NCBI GenBank assembly: GCA_947490035.1
Contig: CANLGS010000245.1
Coordinates: 1-6,568, forward strand
DNA from: Gemmataceae bacterium
GTDB taxonomy: Bacteria; Planctomycetota; Planctomycetia; Gemmatales; Gemmataceae
Reading direction: 5' to 3'
Length of the DNA stretch: 6,568 bases
The position numbers were made by a program, and so were the translations under genes. A model generated the notes under the pieces. It was not told the origin of the DNA, did no database searches, and saw only the letters and a program-made list of their open reading frames with translations. Shown here piece by piece: positions 1-5,649 of this stretch (position 1 is its first letter; the number at the start of each line of letters is the position of its first letter).

Positions 1-2194
1 CAACGGCTACCTCCACACCTTCGATTTCAAGGACAGCAAGTTCGAGCGCACCAGCAAGAAGGAAGTGAACCCCGCCGACCTGAAAGTCGAAAACGTGCTG
101 AAGTTGGCCGACGAACTGAAAGGCAACAAGGTCTTCAAGAGCGGGCTGTGCCTCGACGAAAAGCGCGAGGTGCTGTACACGCTCGACATCAACGGCGGGA
201 CCATCAGCGCGCTGAAGTTGAAGGGCGCGCGAGACGAAAAGCCGCCGGTCGGCACGCTAGGCGGGCGGCCCTACGACGTTCTCGTCGGCCCCGGCGGGCA
301 CCTGCTCTACGTCTCCGACTGGTCGCGCAAACAGGTGCTCGCGGTCGATCCCGTGGAACTCCGCGTGCTGGCGAAAATCCCGGTCGGCGAACACCCGAAC
401 CAGATGGCCCTGCACCCGAAGGACAACCGGTTGTTCGTCGCGTGCGCGTCGAGCAACGCGGTTCACGTCATCGACACCAAGAAGGGCGTCGTCACCGAAG
501 TGATCTACACGGCCCTCTTCCCGAAGGCGCCCGAAGGCACCACGCCCGACGCGGTCGCGGTCGCGCCCGACGGCAAGACGCTCTACGTCGCCAACGCGGA
601 CAACAACTGCGTCGCGGTCGTGGACATCGAGAAGGCCAACGAGAGCATCGTGAAAGGCTTCATCCCGACCGGGTGGTATCCGACGGCGGTCGCGGTCACG
701 CCCGATAGCAAGACCATCCTCGTCGGCGTCGGCAAGGGCAACCAGTCGAAGCCGAACCCGCTGTACACGAAAGAGCAGTTGGAGAAGAAGGAAAAGGACG
801 AGGTCAAGTCGATCGCGCGGCGGCTGATGCCGTACCCGTATATCGGCACCACGATGAGCGGGGCGCTTTCTATCGTGCCGGTGCCCGACGCGAAGCAACT
901 CAAGGAGTGGACGGCTCAAGTCTTCAAGAATTGCCCGTATTCGGATTCGCTGCTCACCGCGGCGCCGCACCCGGTGAAGACCGCGATTCCGACGAAGGTC
1001 GGCGACCCGTCCCCGATCAAGTACGTCATCTACATCATCAAGGAGAACCGCACCTACGATCAGGTGTTCGGTGACCTCGCGGACGGCAAGAACCCGAAGG
1101 GCAACGGCGACCCGACGCTCTGCATGTTCCCGCGCAAGGTCACGCCGAACCACCACAAGCTCGCGGAAGAGTTCGTGCTGCTCGACAACCTGTACTGCAA
1201 CGGGCAGGTCAGTCGCGACGGGCACCCGTGGAGCACGGGCGCGTACCACACCGACTACATCGCACGCGACTGGCACCTGACGTACTCGCAGCGCAAGGGC
1301 GTCGATGACGACGAGGAAGGCGGCCTCTCGAACCCGCCGTCGGGGTACATCTGGGACGCGTGCAAGCGGGCGGGTCTGTCGTACCGCAGTTACGGCGAGT
1401 ACGGTTCGCGCGTCAGCGACGGCATGGGCGGCTTTAGGATGGAAGGCCGCGTGCCGGGCCTCGTCGGGAAGATGTGCCCGGAGTACGGCATCCCGAAGGC
1501 GAAGGGTACACGGCCCCGCGACACCGACAACGTGGACGTGTTCCTCAAGGAGTACAACCAGTTCGTGAAGGACAAGACGATGCCGCGGTTCGTAGTGATG
1601 AGTCTGGGCGAAGACCACACCGACGGCACGAAGGTCGGGTCGTACACGCCGCAGGCGTGTGTCGCGTCGAACGACCTCGCGCTCGGCCGGCTCGTGGAGG
1701 CGGTCAGCGACGGCCCGCTGTGGAAGGAGACCGCGATCTTCGTGATCGAGGACGACGCGCAGAACGGCCCGGACCACGTTGACGCGCACCGCACCGTTGG
1801 CCTCGTCATCTCGCCGTACACGAAGCGCAAGCACGTGGACAGCACGCAGTACCAGACGGTCAGTATGATCCGCACGATGGAACTGATTCTGGGGTTGTCG
1901 CCGCTGTCGCAGTACGACGCGGCGGCGCGGCCGATGTTCCACAGTTTCACCGACGTGCCGGACCTGACCGCGTACAAGCACACGCCCGCGGAGATCGACC
2001 TGAACGCGAAGAACGACAAGAAGGCGTTCGGCGCGGAACTGTCCGAGAAGATGGACTTCAGCGATTACGACAAGATCAACGACTTCGAGTTGAACTACGT
2101 GCTGTGGCATGCGGTGATGGGGAAGGACGCACCGCAGCCGCCGGCCGTGCGCCGGGCGATCGCGTTCCGCGCGATCCGCGAAGAGAAGAAGTGA
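1..2194 (+). CDS. Bifunctional YncE-type beta-propeller / alkaline phosphatase superfamily phosphoesterase (5' partial)
   Basis: The reading frame is open from base 2, so the true start and any signal peptide lie upstream; the in-frame GTG at 65 is internal. The amino part is a YVTN/YncE-like beta-propeller. Blade motifs are visible as YVSDW...VLAVD (about 305-350), LFVACASSNAVHVID (431-475) and LYVANADNNCVAVVD (581-625). A charged linker follows (about 765-830). The carboxy part, about 1016-1950, is a phosphoesterase of the alkaline phosphatase / phospholipase C-like superfamily. It has KENRTYDQVFGD (ENRT at 1043-1054), RDGHPWST (about 1216-1239), DHTDG (1613-1627), EDDAQNGPDHVDAHR (1748-1792) and a following ISPYTKR. 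The acidic and histidine residues in these motifs are the expected metal ligands and look intact. The fold combination matches proteins called bifunctional YncE family / alkaline phosphatase family. The substrate is unknown. An extracytoplasmic location is inferred from the family, not seen. The stop TGA (2192-2194) lies 8 nt before a strong hairpin. Confidence 0.9.
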   Translation, partial: NGYLHTFDFKDSKFERTSKKEVNPADLKVENVLKLADELKGNKVFKSGLCLDEKREVLYTLDINGGTISALKLKGARDEKPPVGTLGGRPYDVLVGPGGHLLYVSDWSRKQVLAVDPVELRVLAKIPVGEHPNQMALHPKDNRLFVACASSNAVHVIDTKKGVVTEVIYTALFPKAPEGTTPDAVAVAPDGKTLYVANADNNCVAVVDIEKANESIVKGFIPTGWYPTAVAVTPDSKTILVGVGKGNQSKPNPLYTKEQLEKKEKDEVKSIARRLMPYPYIGTTMSGALSIVPVPDAKQLKEWTAQVFKNCPYSDSLLTAAPHPVKTAIPTKVGDPSPIKYVIYIIKENRTYDQVFGDLADGKNPKGNGDPTLCMFPRKVTPNHHKLAEEFVLLDNLYCNGQVSRDGHPWSTGAYHTDYIARDWHLTYSQRKGVDDDEEGGLSNPPSGYIWDACKRAGLSYRSYGEYGSRVSDGMGGFRMEGRVPGLVGKMCPEYGIPKAKGTRPRDTDNVDVFLKEYNQFVKDKTMPRFVVMSLGEDHTDGTKVGSYTPQACVASNDLALGRLVEAVSDGPLWKETAIFVIEDDAQNGPDHVDAHRTVGLVISPYTKRKHVDSTQYQTVSMIRTMELILGLSPLSQYDAAARPMFHSFTDVPDLTAYKHTPAEIDLNAKNDKKAFGAELSEKMDFSDYDKINDFELNYVLWHAVMGKDAPQPPAVRRAIAFRAIREEKK

Positions 2195-2202
2195 AGGTGA
2201 TC

Positions 2203-2265
2203 CACCGTACAGGGCACAGAGGAGAAAAGCACGTCTCTGCCTTCTCCTCTGCGCCCTGTACGGTG
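2203..2265. terminator. Convergent-gene hairpin, 24-bp stem, likely bidirectional terminator
   Basis: The left arm 2203-2226 and right arm 2242-2265 are reverse complements with a single mismatch (A2216 against C2252). They enclose a 15-nt loop (2227-2241). The element sits 8 nt after the stop of the upstream (+) gene and 7 nt from the stop of the convergent (-) GTPase gene, so it nearly fills the gap. A terminator serving both genes is the simplest reading. Neither side has a clear T-run, so a classical intrinsic terminator is not proven. The arms could also belong to a dispersed repeat, because CTCCTCTGCGCCC-like text is common in intergenic repeats of environmental bacteria (from memory, unverified). 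Confidence 0.7.
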
Positions 2266-2272
2266 AACCTGC

Positions 2273-3379
2273 TTACTGCCTCGCTTCGGTATACCGGTGA
2301 GTCGGCACGGGGCGTCCCGGGCGCAGGCTCTGGCTCGTGCGGAACTCTGCGGTCACGCCCGCCTTCGCGCTCTGCCCCGCCACCACGCGCTTCACTTCCA
2401 CTTCCAGCACGCCTGGGTCGATGGCGACGCGGGCGTTCACGATCAGGTCCGCTTCGCGCGGGAATAGACCGCTCGGCAGCGACAACTTCGGAGCCGTGTC
2501 GCTGCTAATCACGTTGCCGACCGCGAACGCGCTCGCGTCGTCCATGCCGATCAGCTTGAGGTGCGCCACTTCACCGCCGAGCGCCTTGCACACGGTCGCC
2601 AGTTCGCCCAGGATCGCAGTAAGCAGCGCGTCGAGGTCGAACGGTGCGCCCGACGTGAGCCGGGCGGTCGCGTTCAGCCAGCCGAGTTCGGCCTCGCCCT
2701 CCGCGTAGGTGTCGTAGTCGATGTCGAGAATCTTCCGCCCGAACGCGCCCTTCTGGTCGAGCAGTTCCGCGAGCGCGTCGAAGCCCGCGCCTGTGGTCGC
2801 GCTGACGCGCAGCGTCGGCGTGCCGGGGAACTGTTCGCTCACGAGCCGCGACAGTTCCTCGACGCCCGCGGGGTCGAGTTCATCGATGCGGTTGATGACG
2901 ATCGCGTCTGCCTCTTCGAGTTGCTTCTTGAAGATGTACGCGGCCTTCGGGCTGACCCCGCCGGCGGTCTGGTTGCGCAGGATGCGAATGCCGTGGCTCG
3001 GCTTGAACAGCACCGCGTAAGGCGCGACCTCGAAGCGTCCGGCGTAAAGGTCTTTGAGCGGCTGAATGACGGTGGCGACGAGGTCGGTGCAACTGCCCAC
3101 CGGTTCCGCGAGGATGATGTCGGGGCGCTCGGACGTTTCAAGTGACCCGACGCGGCCGACGAGGTCATCGAACCGGCAGCAGAAGCACGCGCCCGGCACC
3201 TCTTCAACTGCGATCCCCTGACTGCGGAACGTGTTCGTATCGACCAGGTCGTGCGCCTGGTCATTCGTCACGACGCCGACCCGCTTCCCCTGCGACTGGT
3301 ACAGGCGCGCGAGGCGAGAGAGAGTGGTGGTTTTTCCGGCGCCCAGAAATCCGCCAACCATCACAAAGCGCACGGTCAT
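2273..3379 (-). CDS. CobW/COG0523-type G3E GTPase, putative metallochaperone
   Basis: This encodes 368 aa starting at MTVRFVMVGG. The start is chosen because the Walker A region begins at residue 9, as is usual for the family. The frame stays open upstream to 3478, but that extension has no recognisable domain. Motifs in order: P-loop GGFLGAGKTT (9-18); TNDQAHDLVDT (38-48, switch I area); CFCC (65-68), the CxCC metal-binding motif of G3E/COG0523 proteins; AEPVGSCTD (91-99, Walker B region); NRID (163-166), in the place of the usual guanine-specificity NKxD; and SATTG (193-197). The rest (about 200-368) is a divergent carboxy domain with WLNATARL near 234-241, and no histidine-rich metal loop is visible. 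Family members bind GTP and insert or traffic metals (zinc, cobalt, others) in the cytoplasm; the metal and client here cannot be told. It converges on the phosphoesterase gene and diverges from the oxidoreductase gene. No obvious Shine-Dalgarno precedes the ATG. Confidence 0.88.
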   Translation of the reverse strand: MTVRFVMVGGFLGAGKTTTLSRLARLYQSQGKRVGVVTNDQAHDLVDTNTFRSQGIAVEEVPGACFCCRFDDLVGRVGSLETSERPDIILAEPVGSCTDLVATVIQPLKDLYAGRFEVAPYAVLFKPSHGIRILRNQTAGGVSPKAAYIFKKQLEEADAIVINRIDELDPAGVEELSRLVSEQFPGTPTLRVSATTGAGFDALAELLDQKGAFGRKILDIDYDTYAEGEAELGWLNATARLTSGAPFDLDALLTAILGELATVCKALGGEVAHLKLIGMDDASAFAVGNVISSDTAPKLSLPSGLFPREADLIVNARVAIDPGVLEVEVKRVVAGQSAKAGVTAEFRTSQSLRPGRPVPTHRYTEARQ

Positions 3380-3500
3380 AGTGTCGCTCGCTGCGAGAAA
3401 TCGTAAAGGTTCGAGGGGTATGACTACGGTTCCGACCGACGGCCCGCAACTTGCTATGTCCCGCTGGTCCCCTCCCACCTGTTCGTCCGCGGAGTCACGC
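3380..3500. other. Divergent intergenic region with no recognisable promoter
   Basis: This lies between the GTPase start (3379, minus) and the preferred oxidoreductase start (3501, plus), so it should hold promoters for both. I see no convincing -35/-10 pair on either strand, no zinc- or cobalt-type operator and no riboswitch. An 11-base palindrome, CTCGCTGCGAG (3387-3397), lies just upstream of the GTPase start but is short enough to be chance. If the oxidoreductase starts at the alternative ATG 3420 or 3456, part of this region is coding. Confidence 0.4.
3491..3494 (+). promoter_or_regulatory. Shine-Dalgarno GGAG supporting a TTG start at 3501
   Basis: GGAG lies exactly 6 nt before TTG 3501. 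The same GGAG-N6 spacing precedes ATG 4944, and GAGGA-N6 precedes ATG 5650. None of the ATG alternatives for this gene has a comparable site at that spacing. ATG 3420 has GAGGGG only 1 nt away and a weaker AAAGG 10 nt away. Confidence 0.55.
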
Positions 3501-4796
3501 TTGTTCCGCTTGCTGCGTCTGATGACGCTCTCCCCCGGCCACTTTCATGCCGCACTCGTACAGAAACGGGCGCTCCACGGTGTTCACCACCGGACGCACG
3601 TGTACGCGCCGCTCGACGCCGACACCTTCGCCCACCTCGCGCGGGTCGCGTCGTTCAACAACCGCCCCGACCGCCCGACCTCCTGGGAGATCGACCTTCG
3701 CGCCGGCCCCGAATACCTCGCGCGGTTCGTGCAAGAGCAGCCGGGGAACGCGGTCGTCCTCAGCGGGCGGAACCGGCCGAAGATCGACCTGATGCACCTG
3801 TGCGCCTCGAACTGCCTGCACGTGATCGCGGACAAGCCGTGGATCATCGACCACGCGGACTTCCCGAAACTCGAAGCACTCCTCCGCGAGGCCGAGCTGC
3901 GCGACGCGCTGCTGTGGGACGTACTCACCGAACGGTTCGAGATCACCAACTGGCTTCAGCGCGAATTGACGCGCGACGCGGACCTCTTCGGCACCTGGCA
4001 AGTCGGAACACCGAGCCACCCGGCACTGCGTCTGCGGAGCGTCCACTACCTGAAGAAGACCGTGAGCGGGCGCCCGCTGGTGCGGCCGTGGTGGTGGTTC
4101 GACCCGGAAATTTCCGGCGAGGCGATGGCCGACGTGGGCACCCACCTCGCCGACCTGTCGATGTGGCTGATCGCGCCGGAGCAAGTGATCGACTACGCGA
4201 CGCAGGTTCAGATGCTCGCGGCCGACCGGTCGCCGCTGCTGCTCACCCAAGAGCAGTTCGGCACGTTAACCGGGCTGGCGGCGTTCCCGCCGGAACTGCG
4301 CCCGTACCTCACGGAGGGGAACCTGTACTACGCGGGGAACAACAGCGCGACGTACACGCTACGCGGCGTTCACGTGAAACTCGAAACCGAGTGGGAGTAC
4401 GAATCAACCGTCGGCGGCGACACGCACGAGTGCGTCGCGCGCGGCACGAAGGCGACCATTTCGGTGCGCCAACCGCCGGGCGCGCGGCCGGAGTTGTTCG
4501 TCGCCGCGACCGACCCGGCCGACCACGCGCAGACGGTGGAGCGTCTCCGCGACCGGTGCGATTCGCTACCTCGCGACTTCGCCGGGATGTCGATCTTGGA
4601 CTTGGGTACCGAGGCGCAGGTGCTGATCCCGGACGCGTGGCGCGCGACGCACGAGGACCACTTCGCGGCCGTGATGGACGAGTTCGTGCGGTACTTCCAC
4701 ACGCCGCGCGCGGTCCCGGCGTGGGAGCGGCCGAACGCGCTCGCGCGATACTACATCACCACGAAGGCCGTCGAGATGGCGCGAGTGCGGTTGTGA
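3501..4796 (+). CDS. Gfo/Idh/MocA-type oxidoreductase with 'putative oxidoreductase C-terminal' domain
   Basis: This encodes 431 aa from a TTG start read as MFRLLRLMTLSPGHFHAA. TTG 3501 is preferred because a GGAG lies 6 nt upstream and because ATG 3522 would cut into the first beta strand of the Rossmann fold. ATG 3456 and ATG 3420 would add 15 and 27 residues of non-domain sequence. The frame is open back to 3231, overlapping the GTPase gene, which is unlikely to be real. The usual GxGxxG is replaced by SPGHFHAALVQK (11-22). VVLSGRNRPKID (85-96) and LHVIADKPWII (106-116) follow; K112 in DKP matches the catalytic lysine of the EKP motif in this superfamily. DVGTHLADL (211-219) matches the downstream GxHxxD motif. 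The carboxy half contains YTLRGVHVKLE (285-295) and WERPNALARYYITTKAVE (408-425). The protein probably binds NAD(P) and oxidises or reduces a sugar-like substrate. No signal peptide or Tat motif is visible, so it is probably cytoplasmic. A secreted DUF1080 gene follows 147 nt downstream on the same strand. Confidence 0.85.
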   Translation: MFRLLRLMTLSPGHFHAALVQKRALHGVHHRTHVYAPLDADTFAHLARVASFNNRPDRPTSWEIDLRAGPEYLARFVQEQPGNAVVLSGRNRPKIDLMHLCASNCLHVIADKPWIIDHADFPKLEALLREAELRDALLWDVLTERFEITNWLQRELTRDADLFGTWQVGTPSHPALRLRSVHYLKKTVSGRPLVRPWWWFDPEISGEAMADVGTHLADLSMWLIAPEQVIDYATQVQMLAADRSPLLLTQEQFGTLTGLAAFPPELRPYLTEGNLYYAGNNSATYTLRGVHVKLETEWEYESTVGGDTHECVARGTKATISVRQPPGARPELFVAATDPADHAQTVERLRDRCDSLPRDFAGMSILDLGTEAQVLIPDAWRATHEDHFAAVMDEFVRYFHTPRAVPAWERPNALARYYITTKAVEMARVRL

Positions 4797-4810
4797 TTCT
4801 GATTCTTGTC

Positions 4811-4831
4811 TTTCACCCCGAAGGGGTGAGA
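4811..4831. repeat. Short GC-rich hairpin (CACCCC-GAA-GGGGTG)
   Basis: CACCCC (4814-4819) pairs with GGGGTG (4823-4828) around a GAA loop. Flanking T4813-A4829, T4812-G4830 (wobble) and T4811-A4831 extend the stem to about 9 pairs. It begins 14 nt after the oxidoreductase stop and 9 nt before a second, longer hairpin. It may act in termination or be one half of a composite repeat. Confidence 0.6.
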
Positions 4832-4840
4832 TTCCAGTGC

Positions 4841-4889
4841 GTAAGCCCTATCTATACTCCACACCGCGCGGAGTATAGATAGGGCTTAC
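4841..4889. repeat. Perfect 20-bp inverted repeat with 9-nt loop
   Basis: The left arm GTAAGCCCTATCTATACTCC (4841-4860) is the exact reverse complement of 4870-4889; the loop is ACACCGCGC (4861-4869). The arms are more AT-rich than the surrounding coding DNA. It lies between two co-directional genes. It could end transcription of the oxidoreductase gene, but no T-run follows either arm, so an intrinsic terminator is not certain. A REP-like or MITE-like dispersed element, or a structured RNA, is equally possible. No target-site duplication is obvious. Confidence 0.75.
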
Positions 4890-4933
4890 ATCCCAGGTTC
4901 TTGGTTCAAGCCACAATCCTCTTCCCCCGTTCC

Positions 4934-4937
4934 GGAG
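4934..4937 (+). promoter_or_regulatory. Shine-Dalgarno GGAG for the DUF1080 gene
   Basis: GGAG lies 6 nt before ATG 4944. The encoded amino end is a good signal peptide, so this start is well supported. Confidence 0.7.
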
Positions 4938-4943
4938 TCTCTG

Positions 4944-5516
4944 ATGTCTCGTCTCCTCTGTTACATCGCTTTCAGCGCCGCGCTCGCTCTCACCCTCCCC
5001 GCGGCGCGTGGCGCCGACAAGGAAGAGGGCTTTACCGACCTCTTCAACGGCAAAGACCTCACCGGGTGGGGCTACAAGAAATCTGACAAGTTCGAGGGCT
5101 TCGACGGCAAGACGGAAGCGTCCGACAAGCGCTACTCCGCGAAGGACGGCATCCTCGTGGTGAACCCCGGCAAGGGCACGCACCAACTCTGGACCGCCAA
5201 GGAGTTCCCGAAGGACTTCGAGCTGCGCCTGGAGTTCCGCGCCGAGGTGAACGCGGACAGCGGGTTGTTCGTTCGCAAGCCGCAGTTGCAGGTCCGCGAC
5301 TACCTCGTCGCCGGGCCGTACAAGGAGCTGAAGAAGTACAAGGCGCTGGACTGGAACGAGATCATCGTGATCGTGAAGGGCGAAGTCGCACACTGCACCT
5401 GCAACGGCGAGGTGCTCGAAGCGAAGCTGAATGTGCCCGCGACCGGCCCAATCGGGCTTGAGGCGGATCGCGGGCAGATGGAGTACCGCAAGATTCGGCT
5501 CAAGGAACTGAAGTAG
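4944..5516 (+). CDS. Secreted DUF1080 (3-keto-disaccharide hydrolase-like) protein
   Basis: This encodes 190 aa. The amino end MSRLLCYIAFSAALALTLPA is a signal peptide with likely cleavage after AARG (20-23) or one residue later; no lipobox cysteine is seen at the cleavage site. The mature protein is a single DUF1080 domain, a concanavalin-like beta-sandwich. It shows the family signatures FTDLFNGKDLTGW (30-42), DSGLFVRKP (105-113), WNEIIVIVKG (137-146), CTCNGEVLE (151-159) and GPIGLEADRGQMEYRKIRLKE (168-188). Characterised members hydrolyse 3-keto-glycosides; planctomycetes carry many copies whose substrates are mostly unknown. At 190 aa it is a short, single-domain version with no added carbohydrate-binding or cytochrome module. 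It is probably periplasmic. The oxidoreductase gene upstream is a plausible pathway partner, but a hairpin element lies between the two. Confidence 0.9.
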   Translation: MSRLLCYIAFSAALALTLPAARGADKEEGFTDLFNGKDLTGWGYKKSDKFEGFDGKTEASDKRYSAKDGILVVNPGKGTHQLWTAKEFPKDFELRLEFRAEVNADSGLFVRKPQLQVRDYLVAGPYKELKKYKALDWNEIIVIVKGEVAHCTCNGEVLEAKLNVPATGPIGLEADRGQMEYRKIRLKELK

Positions 5517-5522
5517 CGGCAC

Positions 5523-5541
5523 GGCGGATGTAACAGCCGCC
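5523..5541. terminator. Weak hairpin after the DUF1080 gene
   Basis: GGCGG (5523-5527) can pair with CCGCC (5537-5541) around a 9-nt loop, beginning 7 nt after the stop codon at 5514-5516. The stem is only 5 bp and no T-run follows, so this is a weak candidate terminator. The rest of the gap up to 5638 shows nothing recognisable. Confidence 0.25.
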
Positions 5542-5638
5542 CGGAGTACCGTTCCCGCACGCACCCGCGCACGAGTATCATCACTCGCGTTGCGGGTGTT
5601 TCGTTTCAATCACTACCGCCCATCGGGGCACTTCAACC

Positions 5639-5643
5639 GAGGA
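5639..5643 (+). promoter_or_regulatory. Shine-Dalgarno GAGGA fixing the start at 5650
   Basis: GAGGA lies 6 nt before ATG 5650. The frame is open back to 5590, but the upstream residues are not signal-like, whereas the protein from 5650 begins with a clear signal sequence. Confidence 0.7.
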
Positions 5644-5649
5644 CGCATC

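Noticed and set aside
257..2110. 617-aa open frame on the minus strand opposite the phosphoesterase gene
   Set aside because: It is rich in Arg, Val and Leu with no domain, and runs antisense to a gene with clear conserved motifs. Long antisense frames are expected in GC-rich coding DNA.
3387..3397. CTCGCTGCGAG palindrome as an operator for the GTPase gene
   Set aside because: It is only 11 bases with one central base. This can arise by chance in GC-rich DNA, and it matches no regulator site I know.
4874..4880. TATAGAT as a -10 box for the DUF1080 gene
   Set aside because: It lies inside the arm of the inverted repeat, and no matching -35 box lies at a suitable distance.
3800..4882. 360-aa plus-strand open frame overlapping the oxidoreductase gene
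   Set aside because: It is Arg/Gly/Ala-rich shadow sequence in another frame of a well-supported gene, and its end lies in the hairpin element.
4896..4912. Small CTTG-GTT-CAAG hairpin between the repeat element and the DUF1080 gene
   Set aside because: The stem is only 4 bp with a 3-nt loop. It is too weak to support as a regulatory structure.
4848..5609. 253-aa minus-strand frame whose end (SPIYTP...EYR) resembles the end of the 3800-4882 plus-strand frame
   Set aside because: The shared ending is produced by the perfect inverted repeat at 4841-4889 read from both strands. It is not evidence of two related proteins.
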